Shown here: positions 1-12,267 of the stretch, in pieces
How positions within the stretch are numbered: position 1 is the first letter of the stretch
Layout: the number at the start of each line of letters is the position of its first letter
NCBI RefSeq assembly: GCF_000026185.1
Contig: NC_010694.1
Location: 806,001-870,000 of the forward strand
Direction: 5' to 3'
Length of the DNA stretch: 64,000 bases
Source: Erwinia tasmaniensis Et1/99
GTDB lineage: Bacteria; Pseudomonadota; Gammaproteobacteria; Enterobacterales; Enterobacteriaceae
Notes under the pieces: generated by a model
What the model was told of the DNA's origin: nothing
The model's input: only the letters and a program-made list of their open reading frames with translations
The model's database searches: none
Made by a program: the position numbers and the translations under genes

Positions 1-314
1 CCTTTTTCCTGCGCCAGGGCAGCAAAATCAAAGGTCATAGCATCCTGCTGGAATATCGTCAGCTTGGGCCCGAGAAACGGATGGGTTTGCAGACGAGCGG
101 CAAGATCGCGATCGAGTTCGACAACCGTCATGTTATCCAGGCGCTCTCCTACCGGTTCCGTCAGCGCACCGAGACCGGGGCCGATTTCGACCACCGCTTC
201 ACCGCGCTGGGGGTGGATAGCGTTGACAATGCTGTCGATAATATACTGATCGTTAAGGAAGTTCTGTCCAAAACGTTTGCGGGCGAAGTGGCCCTGGTGA
301 ACGCGACTATTCAT
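1..314 (-). CDS. rsmA: 16S rRNA (adenine-N6,N6) dimethyltransferase RsmA (KsgA), N-terminal part
   Basis: RsmA dimethylates two adjacent adenines near the 3' end of 16S rRNA, using S-adenosylmethionine, during late 30S assembly. Only about the first 104 residues lie in the window; the gene runs off the left edge. The start is the ATG at 314-312, giving [20 protein letters not shown], the conserved N-terminus of the family. It is followed by the SAM-binding motif [13 protein letters not shown] near residues 42-54 and the acidic VVELDRDLA strand. The start overlaps the pdxA stop by 8 bases, so the two are translationally coupled, as in the E. coli surA-pdxA-rsmA operon. The identification is secure; nothing can be said of the C-terminal half. 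Confidence 0.95.
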   Translation of the reverse strand, partial: MNSRVHQGHFARKRFGQNFLNDQYIIDSIVNAIHPQRGEAVVEIGPGLGALTEPVGERLDNMTVVELDRDLAARLQTHPFLGPKLTIFQQDAMTFDFAALAQEK

Positions 315-1299
315 TACTGCTCTTAATCATTGTAATGGCGAGGTTAAGCGCCGTCTTAAAGCTGCCCGCATCGGCCTGACCGCTACCGGCCAGCTCAAGA
401 GCCGTGCCGTGGTCAACAGACGTGCGGATAAATGGCAGACCGAGGGTGATATTCACCGCCCGACCAAAGCCCTGATATTTTAGCACCGGAAGCCCCTGAT
501 CGTGGTACATCGCCAGCACGGCATCGGCATGTTGCAGATATTTCGGCTGAAACAGCGTGTCCGCAGGGAGCGGCCCGGTCAGTTTCATCCCCTGCTGGCG
601 AAGTTCGTCCAGCGCCGGGATGATCACATCAATCTCTTCACGGCCCATATGACCGCCTTCGCCGGCGTGAGGGTTAAGACCACAAACAAAAATATGTGGC
701 TCGGCCCGACCGAACTTGCTTTGCAGATCCTGATACAGGATCGTGATGACCTCATGCAGCGTGGTGCGCGTAATACTGGCGGCCACGTCTTTCAGCGGCA
801 GGTGCGTGGTGGCCAGCGCAACGCGCAGCTCTTCCGTGGCCAGCATCATCACCACGCGCTCACAGCGTGCGCGCTCGGCAAAAAATTCGGTATGCCCGCT
901 GAACGGAATGCCGGCATCGTTGATCGCCCCTTTGTGCACCGGGCCGGTGATCAGTGCGGCGAACTCACCGCTCAGACATCCGTCACAGGCGCGGGCGAGG
1001 GTTTCCAGCACGTAATGGCTGTTATCCACGCACAGCTCGCCCGCGTTAACCGGCTGGGCAAGATGGGCTGGCAGCACGGTAAGCGAGCCGGCCTGCTGCG
1101 GCTGCGCGTCGGTGCCAGGCTGGTACTCGCGCAGCGTAAGGGGTAAACGCAAAACTGCCGCGCGGTCGCGCAGCAGCTCGGGGTCGGCACAAACCACCAG
1201 TTCAACCGGCCAGTCTTGCTGCGCCAGTTGAACCACAAGATCGGGGCCAATCCCGGCGGGTTCACCGCTAGTGATGACAACGCGTTGCTTACTGAGCAT
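307..1299 (-). CDS. pdxA: 4-hydroxythreonine-4-phosphate dehydrogenase PdxA
   Basis: PdxA oxidises 4-phosphohydroxy-L-threonine with NAD(P)+ in the DXP-dependent pyridoxal phosphate pathway; the product condenses with deoxyxylulose phosphate through PdxJ. The protein has 330 residues, the usual length. Three divalent-metal histidines are visible in their family contexts: [19 protein letters not shown] and MYHDQGL. The N-terminal [10 protein letters not shown] motif is also typical. The gene begins inside the 3' end of surA (11-base overlap) and ends inside rsmA, so it is the middle of a tightly packed surA-pdxA-rsmA transcription unit. No frameshift or missing residue is apparent. Confidence 0.96.
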   Translation of the reverse strand: MLSKQRVVITSGEPAGIGPDLVVQLAQQDWPVELVVCADPELLRDRAAVLRLPLTLREYQPGTDAQPQQAGSLTVLPAHLAQPVNAGELCVDNSHYVLETLARACDGCLSGEFAALITGPVHKGAINDAGIPFSGHTEFFAERARCERVVMMLATEELRVALATTHLPLKDVAASITRTTLHEVITILYQDLQSKFGRAEPHIFVCGLNPHAGEGGHMGREEIDVIIPALDELRQQGMKLTGPLPADTLFQPKYLQHADAVLAMYHDQGLPVLKYQGFGRAVNITLGLPFIRTSVDHGTALELAGSGQADAGSFKTALNLAITMIKSSNE

Positions 1300-2584
1300 T
1301 CGGGTCCAGAATTTTCACGTAGGCTGCCGCGCGCTCTTCCTGCATCCAGGTCTGTGCTTCTTCGGCAAATTTACGGTTGAACAGCAGACGATAAGCCCGC
1401 TCTTTTTTGGCCGCGTCGGTTTTATCCACCTTACGGGTATCCATCAGCTCAATCAGGTGCCAACCGAATGAGGAGTGAACCGGGTCACTTATCTGGCCTT
1501 TCTTCAGACGCAGCAGGGCGTCACGGAAAGCCGGATCGAAAACTTCAGCAGAGCTCCAGCCGAGGTCGCCGCCTTGGTTAGCCGAACCCGGATCCTGTGA
1601 CAGCTGTTTAGCGGCATCGCTAAAGGTCAATTTACCGCTTTTGATCTCGGCGGCGACCTGCTGCAATTTCTGTCGAGCCTGATCGTCGGTCATGATCGGT
1701 GAAGGCTTCAGCAGGATGTGGCGAGCGTGCACTTCGGTGACCGAAATACTCTGGTTATCGCCACGCATGTCGTTAACTTTCAGAATATGGAAGCCAACGC
1801 CGGAACGGATAGGGCCGATGATATCGCCTTTTTTCGCCGTCACCAGCGCCTGAGCGAACAGTGATGGCAGCTCCTGGAGACGTCCCCAACCCATGTTGCC
1901 GCCTTTCAGCGCCTGGGCATCGGCAGAGTTAGCAATCGCCAGCTTAGCAAAATCAGCGCCGCTTCGGGCTTCGCTGGTCAGCTGCCTCGCCAGCTTCTCC
2001 TGGTCGTCGACCTGCTGCTGCGTTGGGTTTTCCGACAGCGGTAACAGAATGTGGCTGATGTTCAGTTCAGTGCCGGCGCTGTTTTGCGAGGCCATCTGTT
2101 CTGCGAGAGAGTCCACTTCCTGTGGCAGGATGCTAACGCGGCGACGAACTTCGCTGTTGCGCACTTCCGAGGTCGCCATCTCCTGACGGATCTGCTCCCG
2201 GTAGGTGGCATAGTTCATGCCGTCATAGGCCAGGCGGCTACGAAGCTGGTCAATGCTCAATTTGTTTTGCTGAGCGATGTTGGCGATCGCCTGGTCGAGC
2301 TGAGCATCGCTGACCTGTAGGCCAGCCTGTTTCGCCTTCTGTAGCAGGATATTGTCCATGACCAGGCGCTCCAGAATCTGGTGACGCAGGGTTTTATCAT
2401 CCGGCAGCTGCTGACCCGCCTGCTGCGCCTGACCTTTTACGGACTGCATCATGCTGTTGACATCACTTTCTAACACCACGCCGTTGTTAACAACGGCGGC
2501 AACTTTATCTACAACTTGCGGGGCTGCGAACGCGGTGTTGGCTGTCAGAGCTGCACCGAGGATTAGCATTCTCCAGTTCTTCAT
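1289..2584 (-). CDS. surA: Periplasmic peptidyl-prolyl isomerase/chaperone SurA
   Basis: SurA is the main periplasmic chaperone that carries unfolded outer-membrane proteins, including LptD, to the BAM machinery. The 431-residue product starts with a signal peptide (about residues 1-20, cleavage after TANTAFA). It then has the N-terminal chaperone domain and two parvulin-type PPIase domains, roughly residues 175-275 and 285-385, each with the GGDLGW/GGNMGW loop and the FGWHLI/VGFHIL strand. It follows lptD (start 4983) by a 53-base gap on the same strand, as in E. coli. That couples a chaperone to one of its most demanding clients. Confidence 0.97.
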   Translation of the reverse strand: MKNWRMLILGAALTANTAFAAPQVVDKVAAVVNNGVVLESDVNSMMQSVKGQAQQAGQQLPDDKTLRHQILERLVMDNILLQKAKQAGLQVSDAQLDQAIANIAQQNKLSIDQLRSRLAYDGMNYATYREQIRQEMATSEVRNSEVRRRVSILPQEVDSLAEQMASQNSAGTELNISHILLPLSENPTQQQVDDQEKLARQLTSEARSGADFAKLAIANSADAQALKGGNMGWGRLQELPSLFAQALVTAKKGDIIGPIRSGVGFHILKVNDMRGDNQSISVTEVHARHILLKPSPIMTDDQARQKLQQVAAEIKSGKLTFSDAAKQLSQDPGSANQGGDLGWSSAEVFDPAFRDALLRLKKGQISDPVHSSFGWHLIELMDTRKVDKTDAAKKERAYRLLFNRKFAEEAQTWMQEERAAAYVKILDPNAQ

Positions 2585-2637
2585 ACTTTTTCCATTCTTA
2601 TATCCGCACTGCGGGTTGGCATTCTAAAGAAACAACA

Positions 2638-4983
2638 TCAGAAAGCGCGTTGATAAGGCAGTATGCCCTTACGCAGCATCTGCCCAGTACCTAAGCCGTA
2701 GCTTGGGCTGAGGCCACGCAGTTCAATGTTGAACGAGATTTTGTTGTCGTATTTACTGTTGTCGTTTTCCCAACCGGTGATTTTACGTTCGTAGCCCAGG
2801 CGCAATGCATAGCAGCAGGAGCTGTACTGAACGCCCAACAGCTGATCGGCAGGCTGATTGGCCTTCGTATCGTAGTACCAGGCACCGACCACTGACCAGG
2901 CGTCAACGATTGGCCAGCTGGCGGTAGCGCCGACCTGAGAAATCCCTTTTTGATACAGAGCATTGTCGCCATAGTTCGGTAACGTCTGCCTGATGTATTC
3001 CTCACTGGTATAGCGATAGTTCAGCTGTACCATGCGATCGGCATCACGACGCCATTCCAGCACGGCATTCCCTTGGGAAACGTTATCCAAACGGGTGTCG
3101 TACTGCAAACCACCGCGTGCTGCCCAACGGTCGCTAATCTTCCAGTAGCTGTCACCCGCCCATACCAGGCTACCCCGATCGTCATCATCGGTGACATTCA
3201 ACCCGGTGCGTGCCGGAGTAAACGAGTAGATTTGACCTACGGAAGCATTAAAACGTTCAACCAGATCGTTATCAAAAATTCGCGTGGTGACGCCGGTGGT
3301 CATCTGGTTAGCTGAAGCGATGCGATCCAGACCGCTGTATGTGCGATCGCGGAACAGGCCGGTATAATCACTTTGCAGCAGCGTAGAGTCATAAGAGCGG
3401 ACATGGCTCTGGTCGCGATAGGGCACGTAAAGGTACTGTGCGCGCGGCTCCAGCGTCTGGGTATAGCCTGGTGACCAGTCCATATCCCGGTCGAAGACCA
3501 TCTTGCCATCGACCTTAAGCTGCGGCATCACGCGGTTAACCGAGTTTTTCAGCTGATTATTTGAGCTGGTAGAAAGCGAATTATAATAATCAACATCGTT
3601 TTGCTCGTAATGGGTCGCCAGCAGCTTGGCTTCGGTATTCAGACTGCCCCAGCGGTTCGCTAACGGCAGATTGATGGTTGGCTCAAGGTGCAAACGCGTG
3701 GCATCCGGCATACGGCCGTCAACATTGGTGAATTTCACCGCCTGAGCATAAACATGCGTATCGAAAGGCCCGACGTCATTTTTGTAATAGTTAAAGTCGA
3801 ACTGAGGTTCGGCACGATAGACATCATTATTGGCGTTGGTGGTGAAAATCTGGAACTGCTTGGTGGACAGCGTGGCATCCCAGTTTCTTTCCGCGTAGCC
3901 AACGCTGAATTTCTGCGTGACGTAACCATCCGTCGTCGATCCGTATGGCGAATCAAGATCGGTAAAGTAATAGGGATCGCTGACTTTGGTATAATCGGCA
4001 TTGAAGCGCCAGTTCTGGTCGTATACGCCGGAATGTTGCCAGTGGAACAGCCAACGGCTTGAGTTTTTATCCTCCTGGTGCACATCATCATAGGTACGAT
4101 CAGAAGCCAGATAGTCAAATTCTACCAGACCCTGACCTGCACCGGTCAGATAGCGGAACTCATTCTGCCACTGCATGCCGCGGCGGCTGATATAGTGTGG
4201 CGTCAGGGTGGCATCGGCCTGCGGAGCGATGTTCCAGTAATACGGCAGCATAAAATCGAAGCCGCTGTTATTACTGTAATTGGCGTTGGGGATCAGAAAG
4301 CCTGAGCGACGCTTGTTGCCCACCGGCATTTGCAGATAAGGGCTATAGAAAATCGGCACCGATCCAAGTTTGAAACGGGCGTTCCAAATCTCCGCCAGCT
4401 GTTCGTCGCGGTCATGGATAATCTCAGAACCTTCCACGCTCCAGCTGTTTTGACCCGGCAGGCAGGAGGTAAACGTACCGTTTTCCAGAATGGTATAGCG
4501 GTTATCACCGCGCAGCTTCATTTGGTCAGCGTTACCGCGTCCCTGGCGGCCGACCATCTGATAGTCACCCTGCCACACGTTAGTGTCTTTGGTATTCAGA
4601 TTAGACCAGGCCTTCGGGCCTTTCAGGATCACCTGATTATCGTCATAGTGCACGTTACCCAATGCATCTATGGTGCGCGTTGGCGTAGCCTGCCCGCCCA
4701 GCATTTTTTGGTGCAGCTGGACTTCGTCGGATTGCAGACGGCTGTTGCCCTGCTGGATATCGACATTCCCGCTAAAAACGGCGTTGTCCGGGTAGTTGCC
4801 TTTGGCATTATCCGCATCGATCGTCACCGGCAGCTCGTTGGTGTTTTTCCCCTGAATCAGCGGACGGTCGTAACTGGGCACCCCAAGCATACATTGTGAT
4901 GCGAGGTCATCGGCCAGCCCTTGCTGGCTATAAAGTGCTGAGCCAATAAGCGTGGCCAGCAATGTAGGTAGTCTTTTTTTCAT
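2638..4983 (-). CDS. lptD: LPS-assembly outer-membrane protein LptD
   Basis: LptD forms the outer-membrane barrel that, with LptE, inserts lipopolysaccharide into the outer leaflet. I place the start at the ATG 4983-4981 ([20 protein letters not shown]), which gives a signal peptide cleaved near residue 24 and 781 residues, close to the E. coli length. An in-frame ATG 36 bases upstream would put extra residues before the signal peptide and is less likely. The N-terminal periplasmic OstA-like jellyroll covers about residues 45-200 and the C-terminal barrel the rest. The conserved cysteines, near the mature N-terminus, in TSCLPG, and the CC pair in YSSCCYA, can form the two interdomain disulfides needed for function. 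Confidence 0.97.
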   Translation of the reverse strand: MKKRLPTLLATLIGSALYSQQGLADDLASQCMLGVPSYDRPLIQGKNTNELPVTIDADNAKGNYPDNAVFSGNVDIQQGNSRLQSDEVQLHQKMLGGQATPTRTIDALGNVHYDDNQVILKGPKAWSNLNTKDTNVWQGDYQMVGRQGRGNADQMKLRGDNRYTILENGTFTSCLPGQNSWSVEGSEIIHDRDEQLAEIWNARFKLGSVPIFYSPYLQMPVGNKRRSGFLIPNANYSNNSGFDFMLPYYWNIAPQADATLTPHYISRRGMQWQNEFRYLTGAGQGLVEFDYLASDRTYDDVHQEDKNSSRWLFHWQHSGVYDQNWRFNADYTKVSDPYYFTDLDSPYGSTTDGYVTQKFSVGYAERNWDATLSTKQFQIFTTNANNDVYRAEPQFDFNYYKNDVGPFDTHVYAQAVKFTNVDGRMPDATRLHLEPTINLPLANRWGSLNTEAKLLATHYEQNDVDYYNSLSTSSNNQLKNSVNRVMPQLKVDGKMVFDRDMDWSPGYTQTLEPRAQYLYVPYRDQSHVRSYDSTLLQSDYTGLFRDRTYSGLDRIASANQMTTGVTTRIFDNDLVERFNASVGQIYSFTPARTGLNVTDDDDRGSLVWAGDSYWKISDRWAARGGLQYDTRLDNVSQGNAVLEWRRDADRMVQLNYRYTSEEYIRQTLPNYGDNALYQKGISQVGATASWPIVDAWSVVGAWYYDTKANQPADQLLGVQYSSCCYALRLGYERKITGWENDNSKYDNKISFNIELRGLSPSYGLGTGQMLRKGILPYQRAF

Positions 4984-5019
4984 ACGCGGTATCGAAAGTT
5001 CCGTAATCACTGGCATCAT

Positions 5020-5231
5020 GCCGACAAACGGTCAGAGACTATCGCACTCGGTAGCGTTGCGCTAGTAATACCCTGGATCTTTCCGAGCAGAAAGGCGTTG
5101 GTTTTCGCCTTAACCCGGAACGTGAACGGGTAAACTTCTGGTTTGTTTGGCCGCGTACCAATAGGCGATGAGATAAATGACAGGTATGATAATGCAAAAT
5201 TTAGCCTTCAGCATGGCCTAATGAGGAGTTT
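5020..5231. promoter_or_regulatory. Divergent intergenic region between lptD and djlA
   Basis: About 250 bases separate the diverging lptD and djlA starts and must hold both promoters. For djlA a strong Shine-Dalgarno, GAGGAG, sits about 5 bases before its ATG. On the lptD side a GGAACTT string lies just before the ATG, but it falls in the ribosome-binding region without a matching downstream element, so I do not call it a sigma-E promoter. I cannot assign individual -35/-10 boxes with confidence. Confidence 0.4.
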
Positions 5232-6053
5232 ATGCGCTATTGGGGAAAAGTATTAGGGCTGGTTATCGGTTTATTGTCCGGTGCGGGCTTTTGGGGCGTG
5301 GTTATTGGCCTTCTTATTGGGCATATGATTGATAAAGCGCGTTCGCCTGCCAGGCAGGGCTATTTTGCCGATCAGCAAACGCGTCAGGCGCTGTTTTTTC
5401 GCACCACGTTTCAGGTGATGGGGCATTTGACCAAATCCAAAGGGCGGGTCACGGATGCCGATATTCAGATGGCCTCCCTGCTGATGGAGCGTATGCAGCT
5501 GCATGGTGAAGCGCGCACGGCGGCACAGCGAGCCTTCCGCGAAGGCAAAGAGGGGGATTATCCTCTGCGCGATAAGCTGCGCGAACTGCGCAGCGCCTGC
5601 TTTGGCCGTTTTGATCTGATCCGTATGTTCCTGGAAATTCAGATCCAGGCAGCGTTTGCCGATGGCTCACTGCATCCTAACGAACGTCAGGTGCTGTATG
5701 TGATAGCGGAAGAGCTGGGTATCTCGCGCACGCAGTTCGATCAGTTTCTGCGCATGATGGAGAGCGGGCAGCAGTTTGGCGGCGGCTATCAGGGCGGAGG
5801 ATCGTCGCAGGGTGGCTACAGCCAGGGGCAGCGCGGCCCAACGCTGGAAGACGCCTGCAATATGCTGGGAGTGAAAAGCAGCGATGATGCCACCACCATT
5901 AAAAGAGCCTACCGCAAGCTGATGAGCGAACACCATCCGGACAAGCTGGTGGCAAAAGGTCTGCCGTCAGAGATGATGGAAATGGCGAAACAGAAAGCGC
6001 AGGAGATCCAGGCGGCTTATGACCTGATCAAACGCGAAAAAGGGTTTAAGTGA
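5232..6053 (+). CDS. djlA: Membrane-anchored DnaK co-chaperone DjlA
   Basis: DjlA is a type III inner-membrane J-domain protein that stimulates DnaK ATPase activity and, when overproduced in E. coli, activates the Rcs envelope-stress phosphorelay. The 273-residue protein has a single N-terminal transmembrane segment (about residues 7-30) rich in glycine, with the GxxxG-like spacing used for dimerisation. A TerB-like helical domain follows (about 55-180), then a Gly/Gln-rich linker near 185-200. The C-terminal J domain (about 205-273) carries the essential HPD in SEHHPDKL. The gene is monocistronic, divergent from lptD and convergent with rluA. Confidence 0.95.
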   Translation: MRYWGKVLGLVIGLLSGAGFWGVVIGLLIGHMIDKARSPARQGYFADQQTRQALFFRTTFQVMGHLTKSKGRVTDADIQMASLLMERMQLHGEARTAAQRAFREGKEGDYPLRDKLRELRSACFGRFDLIRMFLEIQIQAAFADGSLHPNERQVLYVIAEELGISRTQFDQFLRMMESGQQFGGGYQGGGSSQGGYSQGQRGPTLEDACNMLGVKSSDDATTIKRAYRKLMSEHHPDKLVAKGLPSEMMEMAKQKAQEIQAAYDLIKREKGFK

Positions 6054-6101
6054 TCGGGTTGGCTAAGCTGCCTGGGCCTCTTTAACTTTGTGGGATCTGA
6101 A

Positions 6102-6128
6102 CAGGCTGGCCTGCCGGAGGTCAGCCTG
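6102..6128. terminator. Hairpin between convergent djlA and rluA
   Basis: CAGGCTGGCCT and AGGTCAGCCTG form an 11-position stem with one G-T position around a 5-base loop. It lies between the djlA and rluA stops. No clear T-run follows on the + strand; on the minus strand it would fold just after the rluA stop. It is probably a shared terminator. Confidence 0.5.
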
Positions 6129-6129
6129 A

Positions 6130-6783
6130 TTAAAACTCCGCCGGCTGGCGAAAGGTCATGGGCGTGCCGTACTGCGGATGGCTGATGCACAGGCTTTCAG
6201 CATGGAGTTGAAGTCGTGGTGCCATCGCTCTGGCTTCATCATGGGCATAGAAGTTATCGCCCAGGATCGGATGGCCAAGCGCCAGCATATGCACGCGCAG
6301 CTGGTGCGAACGCCCGGTGATCGGTTTTAGCAGTACGCGCGCGCTGTTATCACTGGCATAGTCCAGCACCTGATATTCCGTTTGCGCAGACTTTCCGCTA
6401 TCAAAACACACTTTCTGTTTAGGCCTGTTCGGCCAGTCGCAAATCAGCGGCAGATCCACTAAACCGATTGCCGGCTTCGGATGTCCCCAGACGCGCGCCA
6501 CGTAGGTTTTCTGCGGTTCGCGTTCGCGGAACTGACGCTTCAGCTCGCGCTCGGCGGCTTTGGTTAATGCCACTACCATCACTCCGCTGGTGGCCATATC
6601 CAGGCGATGGACCGATTCGGCCGCCGGATAATCACGCTGCACGCGCGTCATCACGCTGTCCTTGTACTCGGCAAGCCGACCCGGCACCGACAGGAGTCCA
6701 CTGGGTTTATTCACCACGATGATGTGCTCGTCCTGATAGAGAACGTGCAGCCAGGGTTCCTGCGGGGGATTATAGGGTTCCAT
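6130..6783 (-). CDS. rluA: Dual-specificity rRNA/tRNA pseudouridine synthase RluA
   Basis: RluA converts U746 of 23S rRNA and U32 of several tRNAs to pseudouridine. The 217-residue protein has the usual length and the signature HRLDMATSGVM, with the catalytic aspartate at residue 62, plus the KPITGRSHQLRVHM motif of the RluA superfamily. It lacks the N-terminal S4 domain found in RluC/RluD, as expected for RluA. An AAGGA Shine-Dalgarno lies just before the ATG. It sits downstream of rapA on the same strand with a hairpin in the 41-base gap, as in E. coli. Confidence 0.96.
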   Translation of the reverse strand: MEPYNPPQEPWLHVLYQDEHIIVVNKPSGLLSVPGRLAEYKDSVMTRVQRDYPAAESVHRLDMATSGVMVVALTKAAERELKRQFREREPQKTYVARVWGHPKPAIGLVDLPLICDWPNRPKQKVCFDSGKSAQTEYQVLDYASDNSARVLLKPITGRSHQLRVHMLALGHPILGDNFYAHDEARAMAPRLQLHAESLCISHPQYGTPMTFRQPAEF

Positions 6784-6796
6784 AAGATCCTTATCA

Positions 6797-6816
6797 GGGC
6801 CAGCGAGCGCTGGCCC
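6797..6816. terminator. Perfect 9-bp inverted repeat between rapA and rluA
   Basis: GGGCCAGCG and CGCTGGCCC form a perfect 9-bp stem around a 2-base spacer just after the rapA stop on the minus strand. No T-run follows on that strand, so it may act as a partial terminator or an mRNA stability element between rapA and rluA. Confidence 0.45.
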
Positions 6817-6824
6817 CGTTGGGT

Positions 6825-9731
6825 TTATTGGTGCGTTACGACGATCAGGCGCAGCGCGTCAAGACGCCAGCCCGCCTCATCGAGATTGCTCAACACCTGT
6901 TGGCGATTGCTTTCCAGCGCGTCGATTTCATCCTGACGGATGTTCGGGTTCACCGCGCTTAATGCCTGGAGGCGCGACAGCTCGGCACTCAGCTTCTCGT
7001 CGGCTTCCTGACGGGCAGCGTCGATCACTTTACGCGCCTCTGCCGCCGCCTGATCTTCCGACAGGGTGATGATCTCATGCACATCCGACTGCACCGCGTT
7101 CACCAGCTTGCTGCCGGTGTGGCGATTTACCGCATTAAGCTGACGGTTGAAGCTTTCAAACTCGACTTTAGCCGCCAGATTGTTGCCCTTACGGTCAACC
7201 ATCATACGGATCGGCGTTGGCGGCAGGAAGCGGGTCAGCTGCAGGTGCTTCGGTGCCTGGGCTTCCACCACATAAATCAACTCAACCAGCAGCGTACCGA
7301 CCGGCAGCGCTTTGTTTTTCAACAGGGAAATCGCACAGCTGCCGGTATCGCCGGAAAGGATCAGATCCAGACCGTTGCGGATGATCGGGTGCTCCCAGCT
7401 CACGTATTGCGCATCTTCACGTGACAGCGCCTGGTTGCGGTCGAAGGTAATGGTACAGCCATCTTCCGGCAGCCCAGGGAAATCCGGCACCAGCATATGG
7501 TCGCCAGGCGTCAGAACGATCAGGTTATCGCTGCGATCTTCCTGGTTGATGCCGACGATATCGAACAGGTTGAGCGCAAAGTTCACCAGTTCAATATTAT
7601 TATCCTGCTCGGCGATCATATCCGCCAGCGCCTGGCCCTTTTCGCCGCCGTTAGAATTCAGCTCCAGCAGGCGGTCACGCCCCTGCTCCAGCTGCGCCTT
7701 TAACGTATCGTGCTGCTTGCGGCAGTGCTGAATAAATGCCTCCAGGCCTTCGCTGTTTTCCGGCGCCGCGAGGTAGGCAATAAGTTGGGTATAAACGCTG
7801 TCGTAGACCGCCCGCCCTGTTGGGCAGGTGTGTTCGAAGGCATCCAGACCCTCGTGATACCACTGCACCAGCACCGCCTGCGCGGTTTTTTCCAGGTAAG
7901 GCACGTGGATCTGAATATCGTGCACCTGGCCGATACGGTCAAGACGGCCAATACGCTGTTCCAGCAGGTCCGGGTTAAACGGCAGGTCGAACATCACCAT
8001 CTGGCTGGCGAACTGGAAGTTACGTCCTTCAGAACCGATCTCTGAGCACAGCAGAACCTGGGCGCCGTCCTCTTCCGAGGCGAACCAGGCCGCGGCACGA
8101 TCGCGTTCAATGATCGACAGCCCTTCATGGAACACGGCGGCACGAATGCCTTCGCGCTCGCGCAGCACCTGCTCAAGCTGTAGGGCGGTGGCGGCTTTGG
8201 CGCAGATCACCAGCACCTTCTTGTCACGGTTGCTGGTCAGGTAGCCCATCAGCCATTCGACGCGCGGATCAAAGTTCCACCAGGTGCCGCTGTCACCCTC
8301 AAACTCCTGATAGATCTGTTCAGGATAGAGCATATCCTGTGCGCGCTCGTCGGCGGTTTTACGCGCGCTCATAATGCCGGACACTTTAATCGCCGTCTGG
8401 TACTGCGTCGGCAGCGGCAGACGGATCTGGTGCAGTTCACGTTTCGGGAAGCCCTTCACGCCGTTACGGGTGTTACGGAACAGTACGCGGCTGGTGCCGT
8501 GACGGTCCATTAGCATGCTGATCAGCTCCTGACGCGCTGCCAGCTTGCCTTCACGGTCGCTGTTAGCGGTTTGCAGCAGCGGCTCTATGTCCTGTTCGCC
8601 CATCAGATCGTTAAGCAGGTTCAGCTCATCGTTGCCGATTTTCTGGTCGGCCAGCAGCAGCGTCACCGCATCGGCAATCGGGCTGAAGTGCTTTTGTTCT
8701 TCAACGAACTGGGCAAAGTCGTGGAAACGGTCGGGATCCAGCAGACGCAGACGAGCGAAATGGCTCTCCATCCCCAGCTGTTCCGGGGTGGCGGTCAGCA
8801 GCAGGATGCCGGGAACCTGCTCGGCCAGCTGTTCAATAACCTGATATTCGCGGCTCGGCGCGTCTTCAGACCAGACGAGATGATGCGCTTCATCCACCAC
8901 CATCAAATCCCACTCGGCATCGGCCAGCTTTTCCAGACGCTGCTTGTTACGGCGCACAAAGTCCAGCGAACAGATAATCATCTGCTCGGTATCAAACGGG
9001 TTGTCGCTGTCGAGCTGTGCCTGGGCGTAACGGTCGTCGTCAAACAGCGCAAAACGCAGATTGAAGCGGCGCAGCATTTCTACCAGCCACTGATGCTGGA
9101 GCGTTTCTGGCACCACGATCAGCACGCGCTCGGCGCGGCCGGCCTGCAGCTGCTGATGAATAATCATCCCCGCTTCAATGGTTTTACCTAAACCGACCTC
9201 ATCCGCCAGCAGCACGCGCGGCGCATGACGGCGGCCAACGTCGTGGGCGATGTGCAGCTGGTGTGGGATCAGGCTGGTACGCATACCGCGCAGGCCGCTG
9301 GTGGCCAGGCGATACTGCTCGCTCTGATACTTGCGTGCGCGAAAACGCAGGGCGAAGCGGTCCATGCGGTCCAGCTGCCCGGCGAACAGGCGATCCTGTG
9401 GCTTGCCGAATACCAGCTTACTGTCCAGCATCACCTCACGCAGCACCACGCCCGTTTCGCTGGTGTCCAGCCGGGTACCGATATAACTGACCACGCCGTT
9501 GGCGGTGGTTATCTCGTCAACGTCCAGCTGCCAGCCTTCATGGCTGGTAATGGTGTCACCGGGATTAAACACGACGCGAGTGATGGGTGAGTCATTTCTG
9601 GCATAGAGACGGTTTTCGCCCGTAGCAGGGAACAGCAGGGTGACCATGCGCGTATCAACGGCAACCACGGTTCCCAGTCCCAGTTCGCTTTCCGTATCGC
9701 TTATCCAGCGTTGACCAAGTGTAAAAGGCAT
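6825..9731 (-). CDS. rapA: RNA polymerase-associated Swi2/Snf2 ATPase RapA (HepA)
   Basis: RapA binds core RNA polymerase and promotes its recycling from post-termination or salt-trapped complexes by translocating on nucleic acid. The 968 residues match the family length. Two N-terminal Tudor-like domains (about 1-110) precede the Snf2 ATPase core. Its motif I is [13 protein letters not shown] (near 175), the DEAH box lies in [10 protein letters not shown] (near 280), and motif VI is [12 protein letters not shown] (near 600). A long RapA-specific C-terminal part follows. It is transcribed leftwards between polB and rluA, the E. coli arrangement. Confidence 0.97.
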   Translation of the reverse strand: MPFTLGQRWISDTESELGLGTVVAVDTRMVTLLFPATGENRLYARNDSPITRVVFNPGDTITSHEGWQLDVDEITTANGVVSYIGTRLDTSETGVVLREVMLDSKLVFGKPQDRLFAGQLDRMDRFALRFRARKYQSEQYRLATSGLRGMRTSLIPHQLHIAHDVGRRHAPRVLLADEVGLGKTIEAGMIIHQQLQAGRAERVLIVVPETLQHQWLVEMLRRFNLRFALFDDDRYAQAQLDSDNPFDTEQMIICSLDFVRRNKQRLEKLADAEWDLMVVDEAHHLVWSEDAPSREYQVIEQLAEQVPGILLLTATPEQLGMESHFARLRLLDPDRFHDFAQFVEEQKHFSPIADAVTLLLADQKIGNDELNLLNDLMGEQDIEPLLQTANSDREGKLAARQELISMLMDRHGTSRVLFRNTRNGVKGFPKRELHQIRLPLPTQYQTAIKVSGIMSARKTADERAQDMLYPEQIYQEFEGDSGTWWNFDPRVEWLMGYLTSNRDKKVLVICAKAATALQLEQVLREREGIRAAVFHEGLSIIERDRAAAWFASEEDGAQVLLCSEIGSEGRNFQFASQMVMFDLPFNPDLLEQRIGRLDRIGQVHDIQIHVPYLEKTAQAVLVQWYHEGLDAFEHTCPTGRAVYDSVYTQLIAYLAAPENSEGLEAFIQHCRKQHDTLKAQLEQGRDRLLELNSNGGEKGQALADMIAEQDNNIELVNFALNLFDIVGINQEDRSDNLIVLTPGDHMLVPDFPGLPEDGCTITFDRNQALSREDAQYVSWEHPIIRNGLDLILSGDTGSCAISLLKNKALPVGTLLVELIYVVEAQAPKHLQLTRFLPPTPIRMMVDRKGNNLAAKVEFESFNRQLNAVNRHTGSKLVNAVQSDVHEIITLSEDQAAAEARKVIDAARQEADEKLSAELSRLQALSAVNPNIRQDEIDALESNRQQVLSNLDEAGWRLDALRLIVVTHQ

Positions 9732-9903
9732 AAATATTCGGCTCGATTCTCGTCTAGTGTTTCAGGCAATAGCACTGCTGCCAGGCAACTGGCCTGGCGA
9801 TGAATGATAAAAAAGATATCAACACGGCAGCAGCTTCAGATATGAGGGTGTAAATACACGGGCAGCCTCATATGGTACTGGAAGGTCGCCCGTTCGTCAC
9901 CTG

Positions 9904-12267
9904 TCAAAACAAGCCCAGCTGCCCGGTTACCAGGGTGGCGAAGTCATCCTGCATAAAAGGCAGAATACCGTCAGCCACCGGTTGCAGCTGGCGCGTCAGA
10001 TAGTGATTGTAATCCAGCGGGGTGATACGCGCCTCCAGCGGCTCTGGGCCAGAGGTGGCGATCACGTAGCGTATATGGCCGCCTTTCTGATATTGCAGCG
10101 GTCGGCCCAGCTTCTGGTTCTGCTCATCGGCGATGCGCGCGGCGCGAACGTGCGGCGGCACGTTGCGTTGATAGTCGTCCAGCGGGCGACGCAGCCGCTT
10201 ACGGTAAACCAGCTGTTCGTCCAGCTCGCCGTCCAGCAGCCGTCGCACGGTTTCACGGATATAATCCTGGTAGGGCTGTCCGGTGAAAATCTTCAGGTAC
10301 AGCGCCTGCTGGAAATTTTGCGCCAGCGGCGTCCAGTCGGTACGCACCGTTTCCAGCCCTTTAAACACCATGCGCTGTTCGTTTCCGCTGCGTATTAACC
10401 CGGCATAGCGTTTTTTACTGCCCTGCTCGGCGCCGCGAATGGTCGGCATCAGGAAGCGGCTGAAATGCGTTTCGTACTCCAGCTCCAGCGCGCTCTCCAG
10501 GCCATACTCGCTTTGCACATGCTGCTGCCACCACTGATTAACCTTTGCAACCAACCGGCAGCCAATCTGCTCTGCCGCCACTTCATCATGGGCTGATTTC
10601 AGCCAGACAAAGGTCGAATCGGTATCGCCATAAATCACGTCGTAGCCTTCCGCCTCAATCAGTTCACGCGTTTGCCGCATGATATCGTGGCCGCGTAGGG
10701 TGATCGACGAAGCCAGGCGCGGATCGAAGAAGCGGCAGGCGCTGGTTCCCAGCACGCCGTAAAACGCGTTCATAATGATTTTTAAGGCCTGCGACAGCGG
10801 TTTGTTCCCCTGTTTTTTGGCGGCTTCACGACCCTGCCAGATTTGACTGACGATCCCCGGCAGGCAGTGGGCGGTACGCGAGAAGCGTGCTCCCAGGTAG
10901 CCGCTGACGGAATCCGCCTCCTGCGGGTGCGCCATCCCCTCCACCAGGCCGACCGGGTCGATAAGAAAGGTGCGGATAATCGACGGATACAGGCTTTTAT
11001 AGTCCAGCACCAGCACCGAGTCATACAGGCCGGGGCGTGAGTCCATCACGTAACCGCCTGGGCTGGCCTGGGGGGCGACATCGCCGAGATTCGGCGCAAC
11101 AAAACCGGCGCGGTGCATACGCGGCAAATAGAGATGACCAAACGCCGCCACCGAACCGCCGTGGCGATCGACCGCCAGTCCGTTAACCGAGGCGCGCTCC
11201 AGCAGGAACGGCATCAGTTCGGTATGTTGGAAGATGCGCGTCACCAGTTCACAGTCTTTCAAATTGTAGTGGGCCAGCGCGGGCTTATCTTCGGCAAAAC
11301 GCTGGTCGATCTCCTCCATGCGCTGCCACGGATTGCCGATCGCTTTGCCTTCCCCCAGCAGCTGGCGGGATACCGCTTCCAGACTGAAGGAGTCAAAATT
11401 CCAGAAGGCGGATTTCAGCGCCTCGATGCCGTCAATAATCAGGCGGCCGCTGGCCTGGGCGAAGAACACGCCGGGCTTAAAGCCGTGTTCACGCCACTCC
11501 AGCTTGCCATGATGCCCGCGCCCCAGCACCAGCGGGATGCCGTAGCGGTCGGCGTGCTTTTGCAGTACGCGCAGATCAAACTGCACCAGGTTCCAGCCAA
11601 TCAGCACGTCGGGGTCATGCCGGGCAAACCAGGCATTCAGTTTTTCCAGCAGCTGCGGGCGGCTGGCGACATATTCGAGGTTAAAGTCGAGCCGACTGGC
11701 ATCGCCATTCTCCGGGCCGAGCATATAGACGTCACGCTGGCCACAGCCCTCCAGGCCGATGCAGTACAGCTCGCCGTGGCGGGTGGTTTCAATATCCAGC
11801 GATACCCATTTCAGCGGCGGGCGATAGTCCGGATGCGGCTTCAGGCGGGCATTGATCAGACGGTCCCCGGCAGGCTGGCCGCTGAACCACACTGCGGCGG
11901 TGATAAAGCGCTCCATCAAAAAACGCTCCGGCGGGCGCACGTCGGCCTCGTACAGCGTGATGCCGTTTTCGCGCAGCCGTTTTTCCAGCTGTTGTAGCTG
12001 GCGATGCTGTTTACAGTACAGACCTACCACCGGACGCTGATGGAAATCTTTGAGCTCCAGTGGGGCAAAGCGCCAGTGGCGATCCCCCGCCAGCAGCCTG
12101 GTCGCCTCCTCCTGCTGCAAAGCCGGAATAAACGCCACGGACTCTTGCGGCGGTAATACCACCTGCTGCGGGCCGCTGTCGGTTGCCAGCCATAGCACCA
12201 CTTCAGCCCCGTCCGGGGTATCCCGCCAGTGGCGGGTTAACAAGAATCCTGCACGCGCGTCGTTCAC
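9904..12267 (-). CDS. polB: DNA polymerase II (family B)
   Basis: Pol II is the SOS-inducible family B polymerase used in replication restart and translesion synthesis. The 787 residues include the 3'-5' exonuclease ExoI motif [11 protein letters not shown] (near 155), polymerase motif [14 protein letters not shown] (near 420), motif B around [12 protein letters not shown], and motif [10 protein letters not shown] with its two metal-binding aspartates (near 545). The KKRYAG motif is also present. The start is the ATG just upstream of a GGAGG-like sequence. In E. coli araDAB and araC separate polB from yabI; here only about 170 bases do. I found no certain LexA box in that short gap. Confidence 0.96.
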   Translation of the reverse strand: MNDARAGFLLTRHWRDTPDGAEVVLWLATDSGPQQVVLPPQESVAFIPALQQEEATRLLAGDRHWRFAPLELKDFHQRPVVGLYCKQHRQLQQLEKRLRENGITLYEADVRPPERFLMERFITAAVWFSGQPAGDRLINARLKPHPDYRPPLKWVSLDIETTRHGELYCIGLEGCGQRDVYMLGPENGDASRLDFNLEYVASRPQLLEKLNAWFARHDPDVLIGWNLVQFDLRVLQKHADRYGIPLVLGRGHHGKLEWREHGFKPGVFFAQASGRLIIDGIEALKSAFWNFDSFSLEAVSRQLLGEGKAIGNPWQRMEEIDQRFAEDKPALAHYNLKDCELVTRIFQHTELMPFLLERASVNGLAVDRHGGSVAAFGHLYLPRMHRAGFVAPNLGDVAPQASPGGYVMDSRPGLYDSVLVLDYKSLYPSIIRTFLIDPVGLVEGMAHPQEADSVSGYLGARFSRTAHCLPGIVSQIWQGREAAKKQGNKPLSQALKIIMNAFYGVLGTSACRFFDPRLASSITLRGHDIMRQTRELIEAEGYDVIYGDTDSTFVWLKSAHDEVAAEQIGCRLVAKVNQWWQQHVQSEYGLESALELEYETHFSRFLMPTIRGAEQGSKKRYAGLIRSGNEQRMVFKGLETVRTDWTPLAQNFQQALYLKIFTGQPYQDYIRETVRRLLDGELDEQLVYRKRLRRPLDDYQRNVPPHVRAARIADEQNQKLGRPLQYQKGGHIRYVIATSGPEPLEARITPLDYNHYLTRQLQPVADGILPFMQDDFATLVTGQLGLF

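Noticed and set aside
4983..5010. GGAACTT before lptD as a sigma-E promoter
   Set aside because: It sits about 10 bases before the ATG, in the ribosome-binding region, with no matching -10 element downstream.
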